Under the pieces are notes generated by a model, which saw only the letters and a program-made list of their open reading frames with translations, searched no databases and was not told the origin of the DNA. A stretch of DNA of 64,000 nucleotides, from NCBI GenBank assembly GCA_046565765.1, contig JBKHXX010000026.1, positions 1 through 64,000 on the forward strand, read 5' to 3'. Origin of the DNA: JBFMCT01 sp046565765 (GTDB taxonomy: Bacteria > Actinomycetota > Acidimicrobiia > Acidimicrobiales > AC-14). A program made the position numbers and the translations under genes. Shown piece after piece: positions 36,324-44,758 of the stretch. Numbering within the stretch: the first letter of the stretch is position 1; the number at the start of each line of letters is the position of its first letter.

Positions 36324-38909
36324 CTACCGCACCTCCAGCGAGGCGTGTGCGAGATCCAGGGAGGGGTCGGCGGGGGACCACCTCGCCCACGTGCCGCCCG
36401 GGCTGCGGATCGACCACGGATCGTCCCCTCGCGAACGGCCGGCCACGGTGATCCACTTCCCGCCGATCAGCTCCTGGAGCACCTGGTTGCGTTGGATGAT
36501 GGCATCGATGCGCTCGAGGGGCGCCTGGATGACCGCCAGCAGGCGCAGCGACTGATGCATGCGACGGTCTCCGACGCCCACAGCCTGCGCGGGGAGACCG
36601 ACCTGCAGGTCGCCGCCCTCGCCGAGGACGACGCCGATGCCGCCCACCGGGTTGTGCAGCGTCTTGTCGCCCGCGCCGAACTGGTCGGGGTCGACCGCCG
36701 AGAAGTAGTACTGGGCCGAGATCCACTGGCCGACCACGAGCGGCGCGGTCATGATCGTCTCGAGGGCGCTGCCGTCACCGTCGCTCTCGGCGTCGTAGGA
36801 GTGCAGGAACACGCGGCAGGCCAAGTCCAGGCCGGCGGTGATCGAGCGGGGCCCGACCACGAACGCAGCATTGCTGGCCAGCCCCCACTCGGGACGCACC
36901 TGCGCCCAGTCGTGCCCACGGACGCGCACCTTGGCCGGGTTCCCCGGGAGCCGCCCGGCCCGCTCGCGTGCGAGCCGTTCACCGGCAATGGCGATGTCCC
37001 GCTCGAAGGCGGCGACCAGCGCTTCGTGGGTTTCCGGCACGGCCGCCCGGTCGAGCACGGTCACCACATCGGAGACGGTGTCGTGCTGGGCGGCGACGAA
37101 GAGGGTGTCCTCAGGCACCCGGATGTCGTGCTCCTCGAGGCCGGCACGCACCGCCGGGTCGTTGAGGATGGCCACGACCACCCGGGCGCTCGGACCACCG
37201 GGGTTGCCACCGCACGCGCCGCAGTCGTAGGACGAGGCGTGCGGGTTGTTGATGTTGAAGCTGCCGTGCCCGCAGAGCACGACGAGGCGGGCGAAGCGGG
37301 TCAAGCCCATCGTCCGGACGACGTTCCTGGCGAACGTGGTCCGCTCCTCGACCGCGAAGCCCGTGCCGCCGTCGCGTTCGGCCTCGACAGCCGGCCGGGT
37401 CCGCGGCGGTCGACCCGTCCCCAGGCCCCTCAGGCGACGCACCAACCCCGGTGCCAGCGTCCGGACCGCGGCTGCAGGACCCATGACGTATCCCGCCGCC
37501 TCGGCCAGCGCGAAGGGACCGATCAGGCTCCCCTTGGAGGAGTGGAAGGCTTCGTGCCCGGCGCCCGCGGCTCGCTGCGTGCTGAGGTAGCCCAGAGCGT
37601 CCTGGGGGTCGACCGGCTGCTCGGCGACCTCGTGCTCGGCCGTCAACAGCGGCGGGCAGCGCGGCGAGCTCTCCGTCGCACCCAGCGGCCGCCAGCGCAC
37701 GGGGATGCCGAAGAACCCGGCGAAGCCAAAGGTCTCGTAGGGGCCCAGTGCCTGCAGGTGCCGCACCAGGCCCTCCGAGCGGGCGTCGATGCAGAACGTC
37801 GCCTGCACGTCCGGCCGCGCCGCGGCCGGTCCGGGGTCGGGGCGGCTCAGCAGTCCCAGGAGGCGATCGCGGAAGTTGCCCTCCTTCGCCTCCAGCCACA
37901 TCGACTTCCGCACCGGCGGCGGCACCTGCTCCAGGACGCGACGCACGGTGGAGGCGACGAAGGGATCGTCGGACGTGCTGCCCAGCGCTTCGAGCACCGC
38001 CGCCACCCGTTGCTCGAGGAGCTCGCCGTCATCCTGATCCTGAGGCTGCGGCGGCGGCGGGGCGGTGCCATGGGCGGCCGCCGCCGATGCGGCCACTTGG
38101 GCGGCGAGCAGGTCCAGGAGGTGCAACGACGGGCGATCGTGGTCGGGCCCGGCCCACTCGTCGTGCCAGCGCGCGTACCCGGCCCACCCCGGGAGGCGGC
38201 CGAGGTGCTCGCGAAGGGCGTCGACGCGGCGGTCACGGTCGACAGCGAGGGAATCGAGGGAGGCGGCGAGTGCCTCGAGCGGGCTCTCGGGTAGCCGGGC
38301 CAGCCACTGTATGCCGCTCGGGCCGGCGAGGCGCTGAAGCCGCCGATCGTGGGGCGCCAGCTCTCGCCACGCGGAGAAGAACCCGCGCTCGCGGCCGGGC
38401 ATGGGCCACGGGACGCCGGCCTCGTCCACGAAGACCGCGCACCACGCGGCCACGAGCTGGGTCGCGGCCCGGACGGTGGCGACGTCCGTCCGGCCCACCC
38501 GGTCGCCGGCGGTCTCGCGGGGCTTGTCGTCCGGTCCGGCGAGGAGGTCCGTCCGGACGACCTCCACCGCGTCGACCGTTCGCCCCCCGACCTCGAAGCC
38601 GGGCTCGGTGGCGAGCTTGGGTTCGACTTGGAGAATGGCTCGCCGGAGGTCGGCATCGGTGGTGACGCCGCGCGCGTGCGTGTCGCGGAACGCGGCGAAG
38701 GTCAGATGGGTGCGGGCCCGCAACCACCGTCGGGCGACGGCGGTGGCCTCGTCGAAGGGCAGGTGCTGCAGGCCGAGGAGGGGATTGACGGCCACGAAGC
38801 TGCTCAGCGGCCAGAGCGGAGCGATGATCTCGGCCGCCTTGGAGACATCGGCGAGGAGCTCGGTGTCGCGGCGGGATGGTCCCCGGTGGCCGTCGGTCGC
38901 GATGCTCAT
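36324..38909 (-). CDS. dabA: Inorganic-carbon transport subunit DabA (DUF2309)
   Basis: An 861-aa cytoplasmic/peripheral protein of the DabA (UPF0753/DUF2309) family. The beta-carbonic-anhydrase-like zinc site is intact: Cys373 and Asp375 in TFCIDARSE, His548 in LCGHGS and Cys563 in SYDCGACGG. DabAB complexes couple an ion gradient to vectorial hydration of CO2, accumulating bicarbonate for the carboxysome. The ATG overlaps the dabB stop (ATGA), so the pair is coupled. A longer reading into dabB is possible but would overlap that gene by about 930 nt and is rejected. Confidence 0.95.
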   Translation of the reverse strand: MSIATDGHRGPSRRDTELLADVSKAAEIIAPLWPLSSFVAVNPLLGLQHLPFDEATAVARRWLRARTHLTFAAFRDTHARGVTTDADLRRAILQVEPKLATEPGFEVGGRTVDAVEVVRTDLLAGPDDKPRETAGDRVGRTDVATVRAATQLVAAWCAVFVDEAGVPWPMPGRERGFFSAWRELAPHDRRLQRLAGPSGIQWLARLPESPLEALAASLDSLAVDRDRRVDALREHLGRLPGWAGYARWHDEWAGPDHDRPSLHLLDLLAAQVAASAAAAHGTAPPPPQPQDQDDGELLEQRVAAVLEALGSTSDDPFVASTVRRVLEQVPPPVRKSMWLEAKEGNFRDRLLGLLSRPDPGPAAARPDVQATFCIDARSEGLVRHLQALGPYETFGFAGFFGIPVRWRPLGATESSPRCPPLLTAEHEVAEQPVDPQDALGYLSTQRAAGAGHEAFHSSKGSLIGPFALAEAAGYVMGPAAAVRTLAPGLVRRLRGLGTGRPPRTRPAVEAERDGGTGFAVEERTTFARNVVRTMGLTRFARLVVLCGHGSFNINNPHASSYDCGACGGNPGGPSARVVVAILNDPAVRAGLEEHDIRVPEDTLFVAAQHDTVSDVVTVLDRAAVPETHEALVAAFERDIAIAGERLARERAGRLPGNPAKVRVRGHDWAQVRPEWGLASNAAFVVGPRSITAGLDLACRVFLHSYDAESDGDGSALETIMTAPLVVGQWISAQYYFSAVDPDQFGAGDKTLHNPVGGIGVVLGEGGDLQVGLPAQAVGVGDRRMHQSLRLLAVIQAPLERIDAIIQRNQVLQELIGGKWITVAGRSRGDDPWSIRSPGGTWARWSPADPSLDLAHASLEVR

Positions 38910-40549
38910 CTCGATCGTGTCGCTCGGGCCAGCTCCACGCGAGGCGGAAGGTGGCGGGTCTCGGGGACGGGCGCGACCCCAGTCGAACTGCCTCGGGTGG
39001 TCAACTCCGAGGCGACGGGCGCCGACGTGAGGGCGAAGGCGTACACCCGGGCCCGCACCTTGCCCATCCGCTCCCCTGGAGTGACCCAGACGACGGCGAC
39101 CACCAGCGTGATCGCCGCGAGCGTCGCAACCAGGAGCGAGCCGCTCACCGCCTCGGGGACTTCGGTGGCGAGCGCCGGTTCGATGAAGCTCTCCACCGCG
39201 GTGAGCCCGCCGATGTAGGCGAACACCCCGGCGACGGCACCGAACGATGCACTGGCGACGGCCGCTCCCGGCCGGAACGGCGCCGAGCGGAGCCATCCGT
39301 CGACGGCCCGGGCTGCCGTCCCCCACGCGAACACCGTCACCAGCACGGAGGCGGCCGTCGACAGGTGCGGGTGGACCACCTGGTACGCGACCCAGAGTGC
39401 CGCGGCCGGCACGAGCACCGCGACGCCGAGGCGGAGGCCCTGGGGGACGGCATGCGGGGCGGGGCGTTGGTGGTGGCGGTGGTGGGCCGTGACCGAGCCG
39501 CCGGCCCCGAGGAACAGCGCAGCCTTGTACATGCCGTGGCCGAGGATGTGGAGCAACGCCGCCGCGAACGCCCCGATCGCCACCTGCACCGTCATGAACC
39601 CCATCTGCCCGGCCGTGGACCAGGCCAGGTTGCCCTTCACGTCGCTGCGCACCAGCATGACGGTCGTGGCGTAACAGGTGGTGACGGCGCCGGCGGCGAA
39701 GGCCAGGTGCGTCGCCAGGGTCGACGACCCGAACACCGGAGCGAGTCGCACCAACAGCATGCCGGCGCCGTTCACCACGCCCGCGTGGAGCAGGGCCGAC
39801 ACCGGCGTGGGCGCCGCGATGGTGGACGGCAGCCACTGGTGCACGGGTACGAGCGCGGACCGGGAGATCCCGGCGATGGTCAGGAGCACGGCCACCACCG
39901 CCAGCACGTGGTCACCGAACACCGGGATGGAGGCGTTGGCCAGTTGCTCGGCCGCCCGCGCCGGCGAGCGGAGGTCGATCTGGCCGACGGCGGCGACGGA
40001 GAGCAGTGTGGCCAGGAGGAGGGCGATGTCTCCCACCCAGAGGCTGCGCAGGGTTCGCCGGGACGAGCGTCGCGCCGGTTGCCACGTGGCCCGGTGGGTC
40101 ACCAGCGCAGCCAGGGCCAGACCGGCCACGATCCAGGCGGCACACAGCAGCCCGAGGGTGGCGGCGAAGGCCACCGAGGTCGTCGCTGCGGTCAGCAGCG
40201 AGGCGAGTACGAAGAAGCGGCGCCCGAAGAGGTCCCCCTGCAGGTTGCGGCCGGCGAAGGACTGCACGACCACACCGACGCCGGTGGTGAGCAAGCCCAA
40301 CAAGGCGGTGACCCGGGATGCATGCAACCCGACAAGCGCATCACCATCCCCCCCCTCGACCACCGCTGAGAGCGGTTCGTCCACGGCCACGACGACCGCC
40401 ACCACGACCGCCACGACGAACGCGGCGCACGCCGCCCGTACCGCCCAGCGGGAGGCCTGCTCTCCCGTCGGGCGCGCCACGGCGATGGCGGCGGCGGCCA
40501 GGGCCGGCAGCGCCGGGACGACGATCAGGAAGGTCTCCGAGAGAGTCAT
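38906..40549 (-). CDS. dabB: Inorganic-carbon transport membrane subunit DabB (NuoL-like)
   Basis: A 547-aa protein with a dozen or more hydrophobic segments, related to the proton-pumping NuoL/MrpA antiporter family. Typical motifs are SALVPVHQWLP, APTPVSALLHAGVVNGAG and LAWSTAGQMGFM. It is the ion-translocating partner of DabA. The start is 49 nt downstream of the Nudix-fusion stop and the stop overlaps dabA. A position at the distal end of the carboxysome operon fits a bicarbonate-supply role. Confidence 0.93.
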   Translation of the reverse strand: MTLSETFLIVVPALPALAAAAIAVARPTGEQASRWAVRAACAAFVVAVVVAVVVAVDEPLSAVVEGGDGDALVGLHASRVTALLGLLTTGVGVVVQSFAGRNLQGDLFGRRFFVLASLLTAATTSVAFAATLGLLCAAWIVAGLALAALVTHRATWQPARRSSRRTLRSLWVGDIALLLATLLSVAAVGQIDLRSPARAAEQLANASIPVFGDHVLAVVAVLLTIAGISRSALVPVHQWLPSTIAAPTPVSALLHAGVVNGAGMLLVRLAPVFGSSTLATHLAFAAGAVTTCYATTVMLVRSDVKGNLAWSTAGQMGFMTVQVAIGAFAAALLHILGHGMYKAALFLGAGGSVTAHHRHHQRPAPHAVPQGLRLGVAVLVPAAALWVAYQVVHPHLSTAASVLVTVFAWGTAARAVDGWLRSAPFRPGAAVASASFGAVAGVFAYIGGLTAVESFIEPALATEVPEAVSGSLLVATLAAITLVVAVVWVTPGERMGKVRARVYAFALTSAPVASELTTRGSSTGVAPVPETRHLPPRVELARATRSR

Positions 40550-40598
40550 CTGGACCGAGGCGCTCTAGACAGCGAAACGCGGGACTGTCATTCGATCG

Positions 40599-41597
40599 TC
40601 AGCTGCTGTCCCCGGTGGCGGACGACCCCAAGAGGCGAGAGATGTCGACCGCCACACCCAGCGCTCCTGTGGAGCGCGCTGCGTCGATGTCACCAGGCCC
40701 CAGTCCCCCTTGCGCGTAGACGGGCAACGGGCTCGCCGCCACCAGCTCCTTCAGGCCCTGCCAACCCAGCGGCTCGTCGGCGGGGTGCGAAGGGGAGGGC
40801 AGAACCGGCGAGACGAGCACGACGTCGGCACCCACGGCGGCGGCATGCTGGATGTCCCGTGCGTTGTGGGCGGACACCGCCCACAGCCGGGTCGGCGGCC
40901 GCTCGATCACACCGGCCAGGGCGGCGCCGGTCGTGTGCAGGCCGCAGGCGCCGGCCTGGCGGGCCTCCAGCGCCGTCCCCGAGAGGAGGAGGCGCAGCCC
41001 CGTCCCCCGCCGCAGCTGGCGCACCCGGCGGGTGAGCTGGACGCGCTGCGCGGGCGGGAGCTCCGGCGCCCGCACGATCAGGAGCCGTACACCGCCCACC
41101 GCCAACATCGGGATGCTGGCCAGCAACTGCTCGGCCCCGCCGGGCCTGCGAGTCACCCGGGCCACCGCCACCAGGTCGGGCAGCGCCAGCGTGGCCAGGG
41201 CGAGCTCGTTGCTCGGCAACAGTGGCCCGACCGTCGGACGGGCGGGATCGACCCATGCCAGCCGCTGGCCTTCCCTGCCGGTGGGCTCGCCCGACCACCG
41301 GCGCACGTGGAACCAGTGCAACCGCACCCGCTTGGACGGGAAATCGTGCTCGTAGACCCGCCAGGGCGCCACTTGGAGGGCGTGGACGCCGACCTCCTCG
41401 AGCAGCTCACGCACGGCGGCCTGGGCCGGGCTCTCGCCCGGGTCGACCTGGCCCCCGGGCAGCTCCCAGAAGCCGGCGGCGTCCTTGCCGGGCTTGCGCT
41501 CGGCCAGCAGCACGCGCCCGTCGGGCGCGCGCAGCACGCCCACCGCCACGTCGACGACGGGACGACCGACGAGAGGGAGACGGCGGGTCGGCAGCAT
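40599..41597 (-). CDS. Nudix hydrolase fused to a thiamine-phosphate-synthase-like domain
   Basis: A 332-aa, two-domain protein. Residues about 13-140 are a Nudix domain with a complete Nudix box (48-71: GGQVDPGES...RELLEEVGV), preceded by FWELPGG. Residues about 155-332 resemble the TMP-synthase/TenI TIM barrel (LLLSGT, LWAVSAHNARDIQHAAAVGAD, VLVSPV, PVYAQGGLGPGDI). Comparable MutT-ThiE fusions occur in proteobacteria with a proposed nucleotide- or metabolite-sanitising role; the substrate here is unknown. The ATG shares a base with the preceding stop (TGATG). The position suggests a house-cleaning or cofactor role alongside carbon fixation, which is inference. Confidence 0.85.
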   Translation of the reverse strand: MLPTRRLPLVGRPVVDVAVGVLRAPDGRVLLAERKPGKDAAGFWELPGGQVDPGESPAQAAVRELLEEVGVHALQVAPWRVYEHDFPSKRVRLHWFHVRRWSGEPTGREGQRLAWVDPARPTVGPLLPSNELALATLALPDLVAVARVTRRPGGAEQLLASIPMLAVGGVRLLIVRAPELPPAQRVQLTRRVRQLRRGTGLRLLLSGTALEARQAGACGLHTTGAALAGVIERPPTRLWAVSAHNARDIQHAAAVGADVVLVSPVLPSPSHPADEPLGWQGLKELVAASPLPVYAQGGLGPGDIDAARSTGALGVAVDISRLLGSSATGDSS

Positions 41598-41863
41598 CAG
41601 TCCGGCCAGACGGGGAGCGGGTAGAACGTCCCAGATCGCCCACGCGAGGGCGTCGCCGCCTTCTCCTCGTTGTCCTTCTGCCCGGTCTCGGTCGCCGGGG
41701 CCGAGTCGGCCACAGGTTCGCCCTCGGGGCCGAGAAGTTCGGTGCCGCCGTCCGTCTTCCCACGGCGCCCGGGCCGCGGGTCGGCCACGATGGGCACGTC
41801 CGGGGCGGTCCTTGTCGGGCCCTGGCTCGCAGGGGTGGTCGGGCGGCGTTTGGCCGGGGTCAT
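41597..41863 (-). CDS. Small disordered protein in the carboxysome operon (88 aa)
   Basis: Not recognised. It is rich in Pro, Thr, Gly and charged residues with almost no hydrophobic stretch except a C-terminal FYPLPVWPD. That looks like a disordered tail with a short linear motif. The start is 1 nt after the acRAF stop and the stop overlaps the Nudix-fusion ATG, so it is embedded in the operon and probably translated. Low complexity leaves some doubt about function but not much about coding. Confidence 0.6.
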   Translation of the reverse strand: MTPAKRRPTTPASQGPTRTAPDVPIVADPRPGRRGKTDGGTELLGPEGEPVADSAPATETGQKDNEEKAATPSRGRSGTFYPLPVWPD

Positions 41864-41864
41864 G

Positions 41865-42137
41865 TCAAGCTGCCGCCATGGTGGCCATCGCCCCGGCTCG
41901 GGCCGCGAACCCGCGTGCCTCGGCGCCGACAGCCGCTCCGCCCGAGTCGTACACCGTGACGTTGACGTACGTCTGGGCGAAGCTCAGGTCCGGATAGAGC
42001 CCGGTCTCCTTCGACAGCGCCGCGAGCCGATCGAGGAAAGCTCGGGTCTCGGAGTAGGCGGCGAACTCGAAGCGGCGGTACAGCGACGGTGGTCTCGCGA
42101 CCTCAGTCCAGCCCTCGAGCCATCGTTCCGTGGTCAT
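41865..42137 (-). CDS. acRAF: Alpha-carboxysome RuBisCO assembly factor (PCD-like fold)
   Basis: A 90-aa protein with the conserved run PPSLYRRFEF, T-R-x-F-L-D-R-L-A-x-L-S, then YPDLSFAQTYVNVT, characteristic of acRAF. The fold is that of pterin-4a-carbinolamine dehydratase, but acRAF assists form IA RuBisCO assembly instead of acting on pterins. GAGGAG lies about 8 nt upstream of the ATG. It sits 90 nt after csoS1. Confidence 0.88.
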   Translation of the reverse strand: MTTERWLEGWTEVARPPSLYRRFEFAAYSETRAFLDRLAALSKETGLYPDLSFAQTYVNVTVYDSGGAAVGAEARGFAARAGAMATMAAA

Positions 42138-42227
42138 CTCGTTCTCCTCGTAGGTGAGTGGCGGATCCGCCGCCCGGAGCTGGGCCCTTGCGCCCAGCTC
42201 GCCGCCTCGGATCCCATCGCGAGTGGC

Positions 42228-42560
42228 CTAGGCCGGTGCCACCTGGGTTTCGCGCGGGCTGTCGGGCAGGATGGCCTCGACCTCGCTGTGGGGCCGAGCG
42301 ATGATGTGCGCGGCAGCCAGGCCGTCGCCCACGCGCTCGCAGGCGTCGGCACCGGCGCGGACGGCGGCGTTGACGGCGCCCGTCTCGCCCCGGACCAGCA
42401 CGGTGACGTAGCCGCCACCGACGAACTGACGGCCGATCAGCCGCACCTCGGACGCCTTGGTCATGGCGTCGGCCGCCTCGATCGCCGGGACGAGGCCCCG
42501 GGTCTCGATCATGCCCAGGGCGATGCCCGGAATGTCGGCACTTCCATTGACGTTTGCCAT
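42228..42560 (-). CDS. csoS1: Carboxysome shell hexamer protein CsoS1 (BMC-H)
   Basis: A 110-aa protein with one bacterial-microcompartment domain (IALGMIETRGLVPAIEAADAM, FVGGGYVTVLVRGETGAV, VIARPH-like ending). It forms the hexameric facets of the shell. The ATG at 42560 follows GGAAGGA; a longer in-frame reading (to 42707) would run into the csoS4B gene and is rejected. The C-terminus is extended by about 15 residues after HSEVEAIL. It is the only BMC-H gene here; H. neapolitanus carries three copies. No CsoS1D-type trimer gene is present in the window. Confidence 0.94.
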   Translation of the reverse strand: MANVNGSADIPGIALGMIETRGLVPAIEAADAMTKASEVRLIGRQFVGGGYVTVLVRGETGAVNAAVRAGADACERVGDGLAAAHIIARPHSEVEAILPDSPRETQVAPA

Positions 42561-42621
42561 CTTCTCTGCTTCCTTCCTTGTGAGTTGAGATTCGGGTGTT
42601 ACAGGAGGGGTCGGACCGAAG

Positions 42622-42882
42622 TCAGTCTCGCCATCGCTCCTCGCTCCAGTGGTCGATGATCCCGCCGATGGTGAGGTCGGTGGTGATGCTGTAGTCGCCG
42701 GCGGCATGGCGGGCTGCCGAGGTGCTGATGGTGATGACGAAGTCGCCCGGCCGGCAGCCGACCGGGTCGAGCGCCACTTCGAGGTCGCCGCTCTCGTCTT
42801 CGACCACCCGCAGCGACTTGTTCTGGAGCGTGGGGGTCCGACTGGTGGCGACCAGGTCCCGGACGACGCGCTGGATGTTCAT
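42622..42882 (-). CDS. csoS4B: Carboxysome vertex pentamer protein CsoS4B (BMC-P)
   Basis: An 86-aa protein of the CcmL/EutN/CsoS4 family: V-x-x-L-V-A-T-S-R, LRVVEDESGDLEVALDPVG, GDFVITISTSAAR, LTIGGIIDHW. Pentamers cap the vertices of the shell. The ATG overlaps the csoS4A stop (ATGA). Confidence 0.9.
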   Translation of the reverse strand: MNIQRVVRDLVATSRTPTLQNKSLRVVEDESGDLEVALDPVGCRPGDFVITISTSAARHAAGDYSITTDLTIGGIIDHWSEERWRD

Positions 42883-43217
42883 CGTCGCCCCTTTCCGTCC
42901 GCAGGCGTGGAGACCGACTCCACGACCACCAGCTCCTGTTCCGGTTCGTCGGCCCCCTCTTCCTCGACCTTCTCCTCTTCCCAGAAGTCGATGATGCCGA
43001 CGATGGTGAGGTCGCTCGGGTAGTCCTTGTGCCCGGCCGCTTCGCGTGCCGCCGAGCTGCCACAGGCGATCACGAAGTCGCCGGGCTTGCAGCCGACGGG
43101 GTCGACCGCCACCTGCTTGCTTCCCTTGCGATCTTTGACGACCAGCAGGCGGTGGAGCTCGAGACCGGGGATGCGGGCGGTGGCGACCAGCGTGCCTTCG
43201 ACCTGGAAGATCTTCAT
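42879..43217 (-). CDS. csoS4A: Carboxysome vertex pentamer protein CsoS4A with acidic tail
   Basis: A 112-aa BMC-P protein: MKIFQVEGTLVATARIPGL, AVDPVGCKPGDFVIACGSSAAR, LTIVGIIDFW. After residue ~84 it carries an additional Glu-rich tail (EEEKVEEEGADEPEQEL) of about 28 residues, which the csoS4B neighbour lacks and which is longer than usual for this family. The role is vertex closure of the shell. It overlaps csoSCA and csoS4B by 4 nt each. Confidence 0.91.
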   Translation of the reverse strand: MKIFQVEGTLVATARIPGLELHRLLVVKDRKGSKQVAVDPVGCKPGDFVIACGSSAAREAAGHKDYPSDLTIVGIIDFWEEEKVEEEGADEPEQELVVVESVSTPADGKGRR

Positions 43218-44758
43218 CGCCGTGCCTCCTCGGCCTCGACCACGTCGAGGCGGGACCCGCCCCGGGCCCGCACGACTGCTTGGGTGACGAGGCCACCAGG
43301 GCCGGCCGCACCCGCGTAGCGGGCCTCGATGGCGGCGGCGAGGCGGCGAGCGCGTTCCTGCGCCCTGGCGCGGGCGCCGGGGATGCGCTCGTCGTAGGCG
43401 ACGTGCACCAGCACCGGGACCGCAACGCCCTGCGGCGCATTGATCTTGGCCAGGACCTTGATGCCGATGTCGAGGTCGACGGCGCCTTCTTCGACCGTGC
43501 CCATCTGCGCCTGGAAGGTGAGGTTGCGCAGCTGCACGTCGTCGATCGCGTCACCGGCCACGACCAGCTTCTCGGCGTGGCCGGAATCGGCGTACCTGCC
43601 GCCGTTCCAGCCGACGACCGCGTCGACCTGGCCGATGTTGTTCTTCAGCAGGTAGCCGCAGAGCCAGCGCATGCCCTCGGTGGCGGCGTCGGCGGGGTCC
43701 ACGCCCATGCACTCGGCGACCGCGTGGCGGATGAGCTCCTTGGCCGCCTCGCGCTCCAGGCTCGCCGTCTGCTCGTAGAGCGTGGCGCTGGACACGAAGC
43801 GGTCCACGTGCGTCGCACCGGCGGCGTCGGGAACGTGGACGCGGATGGCGTCGGTGTCGGTGTCCACCCCCACGAGCAGCGTGTCCACTTTCGCCTCGCA
43901 GCACTGGGTGGACTCGACGGCACCGGCGAACTCCTGGAGCCGGGCCAGCAGGCCGTTGGCAGCGCGCTCCTCGTCGCTGCCGAACGCGGCACAGCCCTGG
44001 CGGCGGGGGTCGACGCTGCTGAAGTGGTAGAGCCCGATCTTCAGGTAGCGCGTCGGCTCGCTGGCGTCGTTGGGCCGGCCCTCGCGCCACCGTCGCAGCT
44101 CCACCGCCTCCCAACGGTGCAGCGCGTCCTCGACGTCGAACATGGCGCCGGCGTACGCGTCGCGCCAGACCACGACGGCGGGCGGCACCCGGAGGATGAA
44201 ATCCACCGCGCCGGCGAGGCGCCCGTCGGCGCAGGCGGTGATGTCGACGGCGTGGAAGCCGAAACGCCGGATCAAGACCTCGTTGCTCTCGCCCTCGTCG
44301 AGCAGCACGGCCAGGCTCCGGTCGAACTCGCGCTCGACCAGGTTGCGGAAGGTCCCCAGCACGCAGCAGGCGTGGACGCGGCCGAGGTCGAGCGGGGTGC
44401 TCCAGGACGACTCGAGCTCCGCCTCCGGGATGTCGACCCCGAGGGTGTCAACCAGCTCGCGATGCGCCTGCTCGGCGAAGCCGTCGTCGAACTGCCGGGG
44501 TGCCAGCCGGCGCAGGACCGGTTCGATCCGCTCGAAGGCGGCGGCGATCTCCTCCGCCCGCTGCTTCAGGGCGGCGCTGAGCGCCGGCTCGGCCAGCGGA
44601 TGCCCACCCGCGGGCGCGCTGAGCCGGAACCCCCCGTTGCGGGCCGCCTGTCCCGGCGGGGACGGAACCGTCGCCACCGCGCCGGGGCGCAGCCGGGCCG
44701 CCGTTGCGTCCCAGGGAGCGAGCCAGCGCCCGTCCGGCTGGAGCAGGGAGGACTTCAT
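43214..44758 (-). CDS. csoSCA: Carboxysomal carbonic anhydrase CsoSCA
   Basis: A 514-aa protein of the CsoSCA (CsoS3, epsilon/beta-class) family. The active-site set is complete: Cys176, Asp178 and Arg180 in ITACADGRL, His245 in GLYHFSS and Cys256 in RRQGCAA. These are offset by three from the H. neapolitanus zinc ligands C173/H242/C253. The enzyme converts bicarbonate to CO2 inside the carboxysome. The N-terminal ~60 residues are disordered, where CsoSCA proteins bind RuBisCO. The ATG overlaps the csoS2 stop. Confidence 0.95.
   Translation of the reverse strand: MKSSLLQPDGRWLAPWDATAARLRPGAVATVPSPPGQAARNGGFRLSAPAGGHPLAEPALSAALKQRAEEIAAAFERIEPVLRRLAPRQFDDGFAEQAHRELVDTLGVDIPEAELESSWSTPLDLGRVHACCVLGTFRNLVEREFDRSLAVLLDEGESNEVLIRRFGFHAVDITACADGRLAGAVDFILRVPPAVVVWRDAYAGAMFDVEDALHRWEAVELRRWREGRPNDASEPTRYLKIGLYHFSSVDPRRQGCAAFGSDEERAANGLLARLQEFAGAVESTQCCEAKVDTLLVGVDTDTDAIRVHVPDAAGATHVDRFVSSATLYEQTASLEREAAKELIRHAVAECMGVDPADAATEGMRWLCGYLLKNNIGQVDAVVGWNGGRYADSGHAEKLVVAGDAIDDVQLRNLTFQAQMGTVEEGAVDLDIGIKVLAKINAPQGVAVPVLVHVAYDERIPGARARAQERARRLAAAIEARYAGAAGPGGLVTQAVVRARGGSRLDVVEAEEARR

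Noticed and set aside
38910..39836. N-terminal extension of dabA by about 309 codons
   Set aside because: It would overlap dabB almost fully; the ATGA junction at 38906-38909 and the DabA family N-terminus fix the start.
41222..42659. Plus-strand frames across the acRAF/csoS1/Nudix region
   Set aside because: High-GC shadows with Arg/Pro-rich composition and no homology; the minus-strand genes are recognisable and coupled.
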